A DNA stretch of 37,523 bases from Chitinophagaceae bacterium. GTDB taxonomy: Bacteria; Bacteroidota; Bacteroidia; Chitinophagales; Chitinophagaceae. Made by a program: the position numbers and the translations under genes. The notes beneath the pieces were generated by a model. It worked only from the letters and a program-made list of their open reading frames with translations, was not told the origin of the DNA and made no database searches. The stretch covers positions 1 through 37,523 of the forward strand of contig SCQT01000023.1 in the NCBI GenBank assembly GCA_004322015.1, read 5' to 3'. Positions 16,905-25,906 of this stretch are shown piece by piece (the first letter of the stretch is position 1; the number at the start of each line of letters is the position of its first letter).

Positions 16905-18752
16905 TTATTCCTTGATCACAGGCAATTCAATATAAGTATCCTCATTCCCGCTGCAATAGATATTTTGAGTAGCTGTAATAAAATCGCTTGCTTTTGCATC
17001 AAAAATGTTTGGCACATATTTTTGCGGATTACGATCAATGATGGGGAACCAGCTGCTTTGTATCTGCACCATCAAATGATGACCTTTCAGGAACACATGG
17101 TTGATGTCATGTAAATTGATTGTGTATGATTCTGTTTTATTGGAAGGAATAGGCGCCGGATGTGAAAAGCTCTTTCTGAATCTCCCGCGGAACACTTCGG
17201 AAGCAATCATTAATTCATATCCGCTCATGGATAAGTTTGCAGTATCGTAGTCCGGATATGCATCAATTAATTTAACTACCCAATCGGCGTCTGTGCAGGT
17301 AGTGGAAGCGAAAAGATGGGCTATAATGTCACCCGTCACCGTCAAATTATCCGTAAGTACAGGAGACTCCCAGGTAGCGACATCAGGCCTGTGATCCACA
17401 AAACGCTGATCCTCGGTGAGCCAGGTTCGCCAATGGGATCCGTGACTATAAGTCTCTTCGATAGGACGCTGGCGATAAGGCACCGGATCATTGGGATCGC
17501 TGATATACGAAACATAAGAACGAGGGGTGACTACCCTACTTTTTTTGAATGACAGATTTCCATCCGGTTGTAAATACAATTTTTCTTTCACTGCATTCTC
17601 AGGCGGCCAGGAGGAATAGGTCTTCCAAACATTACTTCCCGTCTGGAAGGCAACAGCTTCGGGGAAATGCCCATTTCCTGTTCCTTTCAGCCAATAATCG
17701 AACCATACTTTTTGAATATGATCCTGAAAATAAGCGGCAGTATTGCTCCCCATTTCATAATGACCGATATGATCTGCATCGGCTGATGACCACTGCCCGT
17801 GATACCAGGGCCCCAAACAGATATGATCGTAATTTTTCGTATCAAACTTTTTCATGTGCCCATAAAAGAGCTGTGGCCCGTTAATATCTTCCTGATCCCA
17901 ATATCCACCTACATGGAGTATAGGAATATGCGGGGTATCAATGTAGCTTAAGGGCGAATAATGTTCCCAAAATTGATCATAACTGGAATGCCTGGCAAAA
18001 GAATCCCAAGTGGGAATATGATGATGAAGATATTTTTTATCTACATTAGAAAGAGGCCCTAAATGTAAATACCAATCATACAGATCATATTGCGGAAAAT
18101 GAAAAGAAGTATCCTCTTTGGACGCTTCTTCTTCAAAAGTATATTCAAAAGTATAAGAGAGGCGAAAGGCGCCATTATGGAAAAAATCATCACCCAGGAA
18201 TTCATCGCCCATCTCTGCCTGCGCCGAAACAGCCTTTAATGCCGGATGAGGATAGCCGCCGCTTACCAGGGCCGTCCATCCGGGATATGAAATACCCAAC
18301 TGACCTACCTTACCGTTGTTATCTTTAATATGCTTCAAAAGCCAGTCTATAGTATCGTAAGTATCAGTGCTTTCATCTACCGTATCTTTTATCCTGTTGG
18401 CAATAACAGGTCTCTGCATGATGTAATGTCCTTCGCTTTCTTGCTTGCCCCTGATATTCTGATAAACAAAAATATATCCTTCTTCCGCCATATCCTTTAC
18501 ATAAGGATCCTGCAACGGATCTTTTGTGCCCATGTTCCAGCTACTGTATGGTGAACGCATCATCAATATGGGAAATGTTCCTTTTATATGTTCAGGGATA
18601 TAAATACGCGTAAATAATTTCACCCCATCCCGCATAGGTATCATCACTTCTTCCTTTTTATAAGTAATAGCGGTGTCCTGTTGGGACATAGCGGGGAAAA
18701 AAGCGATCATCATGTTGATCAGCATAGCGAGGAAAAGGGAAATGCGTTTCAT
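16905..18752 (-). CDS. Exported CocE/NonD-family hydrolase (X-Pro dipeptidyl-peptidase-like)
   Basis: A 615-residue alpha/beta hydrolase of the CocE/NonD family, which includes acyl esterases, glutaryl-7-ACA acylases and X-Pro dipeptidyl peptidases. The signal peptide is MKRISLFLAMLINMMIAFFP with likely cleavage after AMSQ. The nucleophile elbow is GQLGISYPGW with Ser155. The other likely triad members are Asp286 (GGYWDQED) and His318 (GPWYHGQW). The C-terminal jelly-roll domain starts near 365 and contains SPVLTDNLTVTGDIIAHLFA. The physiological substrate cannot be inferred; an esterase or peptidase role outside the cytoplasm is most likely. It appears monocistronic. Confidence 0.93.
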   Translation of the reverse strand: MKRISLFLAMLINMMIAFFPAMSQQDTAITYKKEEVMIPMRDGVKLFTRIYIPEHIKGTFPILMMRSPYSSWNMGTKDPLQDPYVKDMAEEGYIFVYQNIRGKQESEGHYIMQRPVIANRIKDTVDESTDTYDTIDWLLKHIKDNNGKVGQLGISYPGWTALVSGGYPHPALKAVSAQAEMGDEFLGDDFFHNGAFRLSYTFEYTFEEEASKEDTSFHFPQYDLYDWYLHLGPLSNVDKKYLHHHIPTWDSFARHSSYDQFWEHYSPLSYIDTPHIPILHVGGYWDQEDINGPQLFYGHMKKFDTKNYDHICLGPWYHGQWSSADADHIGHYEMGSNTAAYFQDHIQKVWFDYWLKGTGNGHFPEAVAFQTGSNVWKTYSSWPPENAVKEKLYLQPDGNLSFKKSRVVTPRSYVSYISDPNDPVPYRQRPIEETYSHGSHWRTWLTEDQRFVDHRPDVATWESPVLTDNLTVTGDIIAHLFASTTCTDADWVVKLIDAYPDYDTANLSMSGYELMIASEVFRGRFRKSFSHPAPIPSNKTESYTINLHDINHVFLKGHHLMVQIQSSWFPIIDRNPQKYVPNIFDAKASDFITATQNIYCSGNEDTYIELPVIKE

Positions 18753-18810
18753 TTTAGATCAGTTTACAGGCTTTATGACCTAAAAATACTTGAATTTAAA
18801 AGAACAATCA

Positions 18811-20109
18811 TCATTCATTTTTTGTGTCATGTTCATTTTCCTGTTCCCGGGCTGTCAATTGCCTGACGGCAGTTTCCACCTGAGAAACCTCTGGCAGAGT
18901 CTTTTTTGTATGGGCGGCCCCAAGGTCATACAGCTTTTTTGCCTGTGGAATAAACCGGCTTTCCATGGAGGCTACTGCATTATTATAATTTTTTACCACA
19001 ATGTCCATACTCCCGCCTATTTTGCTGAAATGCTCAATTAAAGTGGCGGTCCGGTTATATAATTCTATCCCTGCATCCCTTATTTCTTCTATGTGAGCCG
19101 CGACGCTTCTTTGCTGCCAGACAAAAGATACTGTACGCAGCAGGGTAATTAAGGTAGTAGGTGTGGCAAAAATGATATTGTTGTATATCCCCTCTTCAAT
19201 CAAAGAAGGGTCAGCCTGCAAGGCAGCTCCGAAAGAGGACTCAATCTGCAGGTATAAGACTACATAGTCGGGGGATTCCCCGAACTGGCTCCAATAAGCT
19301 TTTGCACTTAATTTCTTCAGATGGTCGCGTACGGCATCCGCATGACGATTCATCAGTATTTTTTTCTGCGTTTCATCCTCCGTTTCAAAAGCTTTCATAT
19401 AGGCATCCAGGGGAATTTTGGAGTCTATGATGATAGTTTTATTTTCCGGTAAATGAATGACCATATCGGGCCGGAGTATTCCTTCTTCTCCCGGCACAGA
19501 AACCTGTTCATTGAAATCGCAATGTTCGGTCATTCCTGATATCTCTACCACTCTTCGCAGTCCCAACTCCCCATATCTCCCGCGCGTACCGCTGTTTTTT
19601 AATGCACTGACCAGGTCTTTAGTTCCTTTATCTAATTCCAAAGCATTTTTTTGCATGTGTTCCAATACAGTATGCATACTTTTGTAAGCCCCTTCGCGCT
19701 TTATTTCCAGGTCGTTGATCTTTTTATCCATTTTATCCAGTCCTTCTGACAATGGTTTTACCAAATGACCGATAGCCTGCTCTTTCTTCTCCAGTTCCTC
19801 TTTAGCCTGCATGACTTTTTGATCTAATTTACTTTCAGCCAAAGTCACAAAAGATTCATTGTTATTCCGAAGGGCTTCTGCTGCCAGGGTCCCAAAGGCG
19901 GCTTTTAAATTATTTTCTGTTTGTTCTTTAAAAAGGCGATTTTCTTCTAATATGGATTTAGTCATGGAATGGGCTTGTTTCTCCAAAGCTATTTCATTGT
20001 TTAGCCTTTGCAGTATGGATGAAAACTTAATTTTACTGATCACCCATCCCGCGATCAATCCTGCAGGGAAAAGGATTATAAAAAGAATAATCAAATAAGA
20101 AACACTCAT
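18811..20109 (-). CDS. rmuC: RmuC-family protein
   Basis: A 432-residue member of the RmuC family, described as a DNA recombination protein that limits inversions between short inverted repeats and has a predicted PD-(D/E)XK nuclease-like fold. An N-terminal membrane helix (about 3-25) is followed by a long coiled coil (about 30-160, rich in E/K/L). The conserved core is GTRGRYGELGLRRVVEISGM, then DMVIHLPENKTIIIDSKIPLDAYM and AYWSQFGESPDYVVLYLQIE. Divergent from acnA across 112 bases. The family's anti-inversion role is worth noting, since this genome region contains inverted repeat arrays, but no direct link is shown. Confidence 0.95.
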   Translation of the reverse strand: MSVSYLIILFIILFPAGLIAGWVISKIKFSSILQRLNNEIALEKQAHSMTKSILEENRLFKEQTENNLKAAFGTLAAEALRNNNESFVTLAESKLDQKVMQAKEELEKKEQAIGHLVKPLSEGLDKMDKKINDLEIKREGAYKSMHTVLEHMQKNALELDKGTKDLVSALKNSGTRGRYGELGLRRVVEISGMTEHCDFNEQVSVPGEEGILRPDMVIHLPENKTIIIDSKIPLDAYMKAFETEDETQKKILMNRHADAVRDHLKKLSAKAYWSQFGESPDYVVLYLQIESSFGAALQADPSLIEEGIYNNIIFATPTTLITLLRTVSFVWQQRSVAAHIEEIRDAGIELYNRTATLIEHFSKIGGSMDIVVKNYNNAVASMESRFIPQAKKLYDLGAAHTKKTLPEVSQVETAVRQLTAREQENEHDTKNE

Positions 20110-20125
20110 GGTTTTTAATTTTCAA

Positions 20126-20133
20126 CAAAAATA
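20126..20133 (-). promoter_or_regulatory. Possible -7 box of the rmuC promoter
   Basis: On the minus strand the sequence reads TATTTTTG, an exact match to TAnnTTTG, 16 bases before the rmuC start. No convincing -33 TTTG is present at the right distance, so the call is tentative. Confidence 0.35.
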
Positions 20134-20221
20134 CGATGACAAAGTGCAACCTATTTGCATTTCTAAAACTCTTCTTTTTTGAGTACCTTGCACCCTGATT
20201 CTTCTAAACAATTTTTACACT

Positions 20222-22951
20222 ATGATAAAGCAAAAGATAGCTTCCTTAAAGAAGCTGCAGGGCGAAGGCAAAGCCATTGATAAGCTACCTTTCTCTATCC
20301 GGATTTTATTGGAAAATGCAATCCGCAATCACGATGGGTTCGGGATTACGGATGAGCATGTAGATACCTTAGTCAACTGGAAACCCGAAGGGATGGATCA
20401 GGAAATCCCGTACAAGCCCGCCCGTGTGTTGATGCAGGATTTCACCGGTGTTCCCGCGGTGGTGGATGTAGCTTCCGTTCGCGCGGAGGTTATCCGCCGG
20501 GGAAAAGACGGGAGTAAGATCAATCCCGCCATTCCTGTGGATCTGGTGATTGACCATTCTGTCCAGGTTGATTTTTTTGGAACAAATTACGCCTATCAGA
20601 AAAATGTAGCTTATGAATACGAACGCAACAGTGAGCGCTATCAATTATTGAAATGGGCACAGCAGGGACTGAATAATTTTACAGTAGTTCCTCCCGGAAT
20701 GGGTATTTGTCACCAGGTGAATCTGGAATATCTCGCAAAAGGTATTATTGAACGGGATGGCTGGGCTTTCCCCGATACGCTGGTGGGAACGGATTCTCAC
20801 ACACCGATGGTGAACGGAATCGGTGTGTTGGGTTGGGGTGTCGGCGGTATTGAAGCGGAAGCTGCTCTGCTGGGACAACCGATTTATTTTGCCTGTCCCC
20901 AGGTGATTGGATTGAAACTGAGCGGAAAATTAGAAGAAGGGATCACTGCTACCGATATGGTGCTTGCCATTACCCGCCTTTTGCGTGATTACGGCGTAGT
21001 GGGGAAATTTGTGGAAGTATTTGGAGAAGGATTAAATCACCTCACCGTTCCGGATCGGGCTACTATTTCTAACATGTCACCTGAATTTGGTTGCACGGTT
21101 ACCTATTTCCCCATTGATCACCAGACGCTGGATTATATGCGCAGAACCAATCGTCCTGCCGGGCAAATTCAATTGGTGGAAGAATATTGCAAGGAAAACA
21201 TGCTGTGGCGTACGGGGAAGGAAAACATTGCTTATTCTGATGTAATAGAACTAAATCTTTCTGAATTACTGCCGACCGTCGCCGGGCCCAAACGCCCGCA
21301 GGATAAAATTTTTGTCAAAGACCTAGAAAAGAAATTCGAAGATATTCTTAAAACTGAATTTAAACGCGATTATGTGGCCAAACCCGATCGTCAGGAAAAA
21401 GCCTGGCTTTCAGAAGGCGGGTCAGGAACAGAATTCACCTACAGGGAAAAAGGAAACGGAACTGAAGTGGTGGTGGAAGACAACAAACTGAAAACAGTCA
21501 GAATTAAACTGAAGAATCAGGAATATTTGTTGAATGACGGCGATATTGTCATTGCAGCCATCACAAGCTGTACCAACACTTCTAATCCAAGCGTGATGGT
21601 GGGAGCAGGACTTGTAGCACGCAAGGCTATTCAGCGCGGATTACGCACCAAATCATGGGTAAAGACAAGTTTAGCCCCGGGATCCAAGGTGGTTACACAA
21701 TATCTCAACCGTTCCGGGTTGATAGAGGATCTGGAAGCGCTCCGTTTTCATACGGTAGGGTATGGTTGTACTTCCTGCATCGGCAACAGCGGCCCCTTGC
21801 CTCCACATATTTCCAAAGCAGTGGACGCGGGTAACATGGTGGTGGCTTCCGTACTTTCGGGGAACCGCAATTTTGAAGCACGCGTGCATCCGCAGGTAAA
21901 AATGAATTTTCTGATGTCGCCGATGCTGGTAGTGGCGTATGCGCTCGCAGGAAGAGTGGACATTGATCTGACTACAGAACCGATTGGCAACGACCCTAAT
22001 GGCGAACCGGTTTACCTGAAAGATATCTGGCCTACCCAGGATGAAATCAACCAGGTGATTTTAACAGCTTTAAAACCGGAAGATTTCAAATCAACGTATG
22101 ATGTGATTTTCCAGGGAGAAGAACAGTGGCAGGAATTACAAGCGCCGACAGGACAAGATTATCATTGGGATAAAAATTCAACTTATATTAAGGAAGCGCC
22201 GTTCTTCCAAAATATTTCAGAAGATGTCAAAAGTCCTGAAGATATAAAGGATGCCAGCGTATTATTAAAATTAGGCGATTCCGTTACCACAGATCATATT
22301 TCACCGGCAGGTTCTTTTTCACCTGAATCTCCGGCGGGAAAATATTTATTGGCTCGCGGTGTGGAACGCCGGATGTTCAACTCCTACGGTTCACGTCGCG
22401 GTAATCATGAAGTGATGATGCGCGGAACCTTTGCCAATGTCCGGATCAAAAATCAGATTGCCAATAAAGAGGGTGGGTACACCACTCATTTTCCGGATAA
22501 TAAGGAAATGACCGTTTTCGATGCTTCCATGCAATATCAGCAGGACAAAGTCCCGTTGATTGTTCTTGCGGGAAAAGAATACGGCAGCGGTTCTTCCCGT
22601 GATTGGGCTGCCAAAGGAACTATATTATTAGGTATAAAGGCGGTCATAGCAGAAAGCTTTGAGCGTATTCACCGGAGTAACTTAGTGCAAATGGGTGTAT
22701 TGCCTCTTGTATTTACCGAGGGACAAAATGCAGGATCTTTACAATTAGACGGTAGAGAAACCTATAGCATCACAGGCATCAGTGAGGGGCTTACACCGGG
22801 AAAACCACTGAAAGTAACCGCTAAAAAGGATTCGGGAGAGGAAATTACTTTTAATGTAAAATGCCGGCTGGATGCAGAAATTGAGATAGAATATTATAAG
22901 AACGAAGGTATCCTGCAATATGTGCTGAGAGAGTTCTTGAAGAAGAGTTAA
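20222..22951 (+). CDS. acnA: Aconitate hydratase A
   Basis: TCA-cycle enzyme isomerising citrate and isocitrate, with a [4Fe-4S] cluster. The 909-residue protein has the AcnA/IRP1-type layout rather than the shorter mitochondrial type. Visible features are the N-terminal LPFSIRILLENAIRN, the substrate/cluster region VGTDSHTPMVNGIGVLGWGV, and cluster ligands Cys450 (ITSCTNTSNP), Cys516 and Cys519 (GYGCTSCIGNSGPLP). The C-terminal swivel domain has KEYGSGSSRDWAAKGT and AESFERIHRSNLVQMGVLPL. The ATG at 20222 begins slightly later than in many homologues, but no better start is visible. It ends three bases before a heptamer inverted-repeat array that probably terminates transcription. Confidence 0.97.
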   Translation: MIKQKIASLKKLQGEGKAIDKLPFSIRILLENAIRNHDGFGITDEHVDTLVNWKPEGMDQEIPYKPARVLMQDFTGVPAVVDVASVRAEVIRRGKDGSKINPAIPVDLVIDHSVQVDFFGTNYAYQKNVAYEYERNSERYQLLKWAQQGLNNFTVVPPGMGICHQVNLEYLAKGIIERDGWAFPDTLVGTDSHTPMVNGIGVLGWGVGGIEAEAALLGQPIYFACPQVIGLKLSGKLEEGITATDMVLAITRLLRDYGVVGKFVEVFGEGLNHLTVPDRATISNMSPEFGCTVTYFPIDHQTLDYMRRTNRPAGQIQLVEEYCKENMLWRTGKENIAYSDVIELNLSELLPTVAGPKRPQDKIFVKDLEKKFEDILKTEFKRDYVAKPDRQEKAWLSEGGSGTEFTYREKGNGTEVVVEDNKLKTVRIKLKNQEYLLNDGDIVIAAITSCTNTSNPSVMVGAGLVARKAIQRGLRTKSWVKTSLAPGSKVVTQYLNRSGLIEDLEALRFHTVGYGCTSCIGNSGPLPPHISKAVDAGNMVVASVLSGNRNFEARVHPQVKMNFLMSPMLVVAYALAGRVDIDLTTEPIGNDPNGEPVYLKDIWPTQDEINQVILTALKPEDFKSTYDVIFQGEEQWQELQAPTGQDYHWDKNSTYIKEAPFFQNISEDVKSPEDIKDASVLLKLGDSVTTDHISPAGSFSPESPAGKYLLARGVERRMFNSYGSRRGNHEVMMRGTFANVRIKNQIANKEGGYTTHFPDNKEMTVFDASMQYQQDKVPLIVLAGKEYGSGSSRDWAAKGTILLGIKAVIAESFERIHRSNLVQMGVLPLVFTEGQNAGSLQLDGRETYSITGISEGLTPGKPLKVTAKKDSGEEITFNVKCRLDAEIEIEYYKNEGILQYVLREFLKKS

Positions 22952-22953
22952 CT

Positions 22954-23044
22954 GTTTGAGGTTTCGGGTTTGAGGTTTGGAGTTTCGAGTTTGGCAATGT
23001 GTGGTTTGAGTTATGCATTAAACTCCAAACTCCAAACCCGAAAC
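22954..23044. terminator. Heptamer inverted-repeat array, probable bidirectional terminator
   Basis: Six tandem 7-mers with core GTTT (GTTTGAG, GTTTCGG, GTTTGAG, GTTTGGA, GTTTCGA, GTTTGGC) cover 22954-22995. After a 24-base spacer the opposite orientation follows (AAACTCC twice, AAACCCG, AAAC) at 23020-23044. The 25-base arms 22961-22985 and 23020-23044 pair at 23 of 25 positions. The structure lies between the convergent acnA and porin-like genes and occupies the whole gap, so a two-way terminator is the natural reading. There is no clean U-tract. Confidence 0.7.
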
Positions 23045-23048
23045 AGAT

Positions 23049-23774
23049 TTATCTCAAATGGATGCTCAACCCCAGGTCAGCTTCCACAGTACTTATATTA
23101 TGAATTTCGTTATAGGTAAACGGCACATAATTATATTTTACCCCCACATTAAATTTTAGAGGGGAGGTCTTTCCGAAAGGAATATGAATGCCTGCCATTG
23201 GGCTTACACTAAAGCTCATCTTATTTTTACTGTCAACAAATTCACCCCAGTATTTCTGATAATTTACGAATGCCGCTCCGATGCCTAAGCCAGCATAAGG
23301 CTGGATACCCGGTTTATCTCCACCCGGGGTATAAAGGATGGTTGGCTGCACAGGAATGAATTGTAAAGTATGCGATTGTACCGCCGAAATATCGGTATAT
23401 CCCTGGTGATATATCTGACGCGGTATTTTCTGATAGTAGCTATAGTACCCGGCCCTTAATCCTGCGGCTATTTTTGGATTGATCTGATACAATAAAGAGG
23501 CATTCCATCCGGCAAAACTCGTGTGGTTGGCGTAGTCCTTTAAAGTTCCCAGGGGTTGTGAAATCCCATAATTCAAATTCAATAAGAAATTGGAATTGGA
23601 ATAACGCGTGTAGGCATACTGATCGTTATTATTTTGTCCACGCTCCATATTCCGTTGCAAACGCTGGTAACCATTATCATACCCGTAAGGATAGGGGCGA
23701 TACCATTGCGCATTCGCCACAAGACAAGCCGTTGTCATAATAACGGTAAAAAATATACTCACTATAGTTTTCAT
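23049..23774 (-). CDS. Outer-membrane beta-barrel protein (porin-like)
   Basis: Predicted outer-membrane beta-barrel protein of the small porin/OmpW-like class found widely in Bacteroidota. I choose the ATG at 23774, giving the signal peptide MKTIVSIFFTVIMTTACLVA with cleavage near NAQ. An earlier ATG at 23801 overlaps the upstream gene's stop (ATGA) and would add nine residues, so translational coupling is possible. The mature part alternates hydrophobic and polar residues with aromatic girdles (FLLNLNYGISQPLGTLKDY, FAGWNASLLYQINPKIAAGL, IQPYAGLGIGAAFVNYQKYW) and ends in a strand VEADLGLSIHLR. It sits 23 bases after the DUF4136 lipoprotein, likely in one operon. Function is unknown. Confidence 0.85.
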   Translation of the reverse strand: MKTIVSIFFTVIMTTACLVANAQWYRPYPYGYDNGYQRLQRNMERGQNNNDQYAYTRYSNSNFLLNLNYGISQPLGTLKDYANHTSFAGWNASLLYQINPKIAAGLRAGYYSYYQKIPRQIYHQGYTDISAVQSHTLQFIPVQPTILYTPGGDKPGIQPYAGLGIGAAFVNYQKYWGEFVDSKNKMSFSVSPMAGIHIPFGKTSPLKFNVGVKYNYVPFTYNEIHNISTVEADLGLSIHLR

Positions 23775-23797
23775 GATAAAAATATTTAATTTCAATA

Positions 23798-24445
23798 TCA
23801 TTTCCCGCTTTGCAAATAAGGGGATTGAGCGAAGATCGCCTGAACTTCCGACGGATAATTACTAGGATTAAGCACTTGTTCGCCCTTTAAGGTAGCATTC
23901 CAGACAGCATCTAATTGCTTGTCCTGGCCTGCATTCTTCAAATCAATTAAATCAATAGTCATATAATTTTCATTAGTCTGATAGAGCCCGAAAACAGGCG
24001 GGAAATAATAGCTGTATCCGCCATAACCCCAGTAATTAGGATCCCAGTAACCGGGAGTATTCCACCAGTCGTAAGGATATTGGACAATATTCGTATAAGT
24101 ATTGGCGATATAAGTTACGTTAATTCCCAGATCAGGATTTTGATTTTTGTTGACCAACACATATCCCCGATGTTCCATCTGAACGGTTATCAGTTGCAGC
24201 AATTGCGCATCGCCCGCGGTCAGTTCCATGCCAGCCTGCTGATTATTCTGTATAACAGCTACAGAATCTACAATGCTGAAAGTCTTGTAAGATAAAAAAT
24301 TGGCCGTACTGTCACGGTTAGTGATATATATTCTGGTTTCTTCATTACTCAGGTTATTCAATGCATTTTTGCCGCAACTGCTGAAAAAAAGAACTGCTGC
24401 AGGCAACAATAATGCGGGTAATGTTAAACGTGATGATATTTTCAT
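23798..24445 (-). CDS. DUF4136-type lipoprotein
   Basis: A 215-residue predicted lipoprotein with signal MKISSRLTLPALLLPAAVLF and a lipobox ending FSSCG (Cys24). The body resembles DUF4136 (PF13590): RDSTANFLSYKTFSIVDSVA near the N-terminus, LLQLITVQMEHRGYVLVN, then NPDLGINVTYIANTYTNI followed by a Tyr/Trp/Gly-rich stretch (about 120-150), and DLKNAGQDKQLDAVWNATLKG towards the C-terminus. The family has no established function. It is the first gene of a two-gene operon with the beta-barrel protein, which suggests an outer-membrane pair. Confidence 0.85.
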   Translation of the reverse strand: MKISSRLTLPALLLPAAVLFFSSCGKNALNNLSNEETRIYITNRDSTANFLSYKTFSIVDSVAVIQNNQQAGMELTAGDAQLLQLITVQMEHRGYVLVNKNQNPDLGINVTYIANTYTNIVQYPYDWWNTPGYWDPNYWGYGGYSYYFPPVFGLYQTNENYMTIDLIDLKNAGQDKQLDAVWNATLKGEQVLNPSNYPSEVQAIFAQSPYLQSGK

Positions 24446-24646
24446 GATTGAATGAATTTATTGATCTGTAGATAATTATCATGTATGTGATAAACGAATA
24501 TTTAACAGCATTATTGGCCACAAGTTCAATGCCGCACGCCGGATTTGCATGTAATAATTTGTTAATTTTAAATGATACGCAGACATGCAAAATAAAGGTA
24601 TTTTCGAAAAAACCGGATTTCATTGCAACCATATCTCAAATATATT

Positions 24647-24676
24647 TTTGATTCCTCCAATCAATTTGTACATTAG
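24647..24676 (+). promoter_or_regulatory. Probable promoter of the sugar isomerase-like gene
   Basis: TTTG at 24647-24650 and TACATTAG at 24669-24676 are separated by 18 bases, matching the Bacteroidota TTTG / TAnnTTTG arrangement with one mismatch in the -7 box. The start codon lies 30 bases further on. Consensus matching only. Confidence 0.45.
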
Positions 24677-24706
24677 AGCGTTCATCTTCAATAAAACAAT
24701 ACAAAA

Positions 24707-25588
24707 ATGAAAAATTTACAAACGAGAATGCAGCGAAATCTTTTATTTCTAATCACAGGTTTCCTAACCTTAACACAGCTTATGGGTATAAACTATAATG
24801 CAAACGCACAAAAGCTACATCCTGATGACTGGAAATTAGGTATTCAGGCCTGGACTTTTCACCTGAATACTTTTGCAGAAGCTTTGGATAAAATAAATGA
24901 ATGCGGAGTAAAATATGTGGAAGCCTTCCCGCCTCAGAAAATCGGCGCAGGAATAGCGGGAACCATGGACTATCACATGGATGCAGCTACCAGAGAAAAA
25001 GTGTTGGCACTGTTGCATAGCAAAGGGATTAAAATGGTTTCCTATGGTGTGGTAAACCCTGAAACGGATAGCGACTGGGTACAACTGTTCAAATTTGCGA
25101 AAGCCATGGGCTTGAAGAATATAGTATCTGAACCGCAGCAGAGTCAGATCCCTTTTATTTCCAAACTGTCTAATGAATATAAAATTAATGTGGCAATCCA
25201 TGACCATGCGAGGCCTACCCGGTATTGGAATCCCGATATCGTGCTCACCGCTATCAAAGGCGCCAGCCCGCGTATCGGCTCTTGTGCAGATATAGGACAT
25301 TGGTTGGAATCGGGACTGGATCCGGTTGAATGCATGAAAAAGCTAAAAGGGCATATCATCGAGTTTCATTTGAAAGATGAAAATATGAAAGGCACCGGCC
25401 CCGGGTTTCATGACGTGCCTCTGGGAGAGGGTGTCATTGATATGGCAGGGATCATGAAAGAAATGAAACGCCAGCATTTTAAAGGCTATTGCTTTATTGA
25501 ATATGAATATCATTTTGAAAATAATGTACCGGATGTAAAAACATGTGTGAAGTATTTCAGGGATGAGAAAGAAAAACTATTGAAGTGA
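24707..25588 (+). CDS. Exported sugar phosphate isomerase/epimerase-like TIM-barrel protein
   Basis: A 293-residue protein of the xylose isomerase-like TIM-barrel superfamily (PF01261), many of whose members isomerise or epimerise sugars or process inositols. A hydrophobic segment (about 11-27) ending near NANAQ indicates export to the periplasm, common for Bacteroidota members. Family motifs are LGIQAWTFHLNTFAEALDKI, YVEAFPPQKIG, INVAIHDHARP (metal-ligand His region), GSCADIGHWLESGLDPVECM, GHIIEFHLKDEN and PLGEGVIDMAGIMKEMK. Metal-binding acidic and His residues appear present. The substrate is unknown. The sulfatase gene follows 291 bases later on the same strand, but co-transcription is uncertain. 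Confidence 0.9.
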   Translation: MKNLQTRMQRNLLFLITGFLTLTQLMGINYNANAQKLHPDDWKLGIQAWTFHLNTFAEALDKINECGVKYVEAFPPQKIGAGIAGTMDYHMDAATREKVLALLHSKGIKMVSYGVVNPETDSDWVQLFKFAKAMGLKNIVSEPQQSQIPFISKLSNEYKINVAIHDHARPTRYWNPDIVLTAIKGASPRIGSCADIGHWLESGLDPVECMKKLKGHIIEFHLKDENMKGTGPGFHDVPLGEGVIDMAGIMKEMKRQHFKGYCFIEYEYHFENNVPDVKTCVKYFRDEKEKLLK

Positions 25589-25866
25589 AATGGTGACTAT
25601 CTCAATGATGGAAGGATCATCTGATCTTAATGGGTATATAGAATCTTGTAGGCAGGAAATTTTAAAATAATGTGAAGGATTTTACGACTTGACCCAAATT
25701 TTATTTTTGCATATTTCAAACGAGCGAACATTTACGCTGCAATCGGAGAACATAGAAGAGCCATGGTAAACATGAATAAAGTTATTGATTTAAAACCTCA
25801 CTTTGATTATGCATATTATTCAAGGGCCATTTTTATTCCACATTCCGGTGTCCCAGTTGAAACCTG

Positions 25867-25906
25867 AAACAATCAAGCAATGAAACCATCAAACAGTCGA
25901 ACCATG
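25867..25906 (+). repeat. Octamer array overlapping the sulfatase start region
   Basis: Four consecutive 8-mers related to AAACARTC (25867-25874, 25875-25882, 25883-25890, 25891-25898) run into GAACCATG (25899-25906). On the minus strand the units read GATTGTTT-like, the same octamer as at 14501-14524. The first ATG of the sulfatase frame (25880) is created by a degenerate base inside the second unit. Confidence 0.65.

Noticed and set aside
22954-23044. Possibility that the heptamer arrays are CRISPR or MITE sequences
   Set aside because: Units are 7 bases with degenerate positions, there are no spacers of constant length, no cas genes, no target-site duplication and no transposase-like end sequences.
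24446-24706. Possible divergent control region with an operator shared by the DUF4136 lipoprotein and the isomerase gene
   Set aside because: Only the promoter on the plus strand matches consensus; no palindrome or second promoter was convincing.
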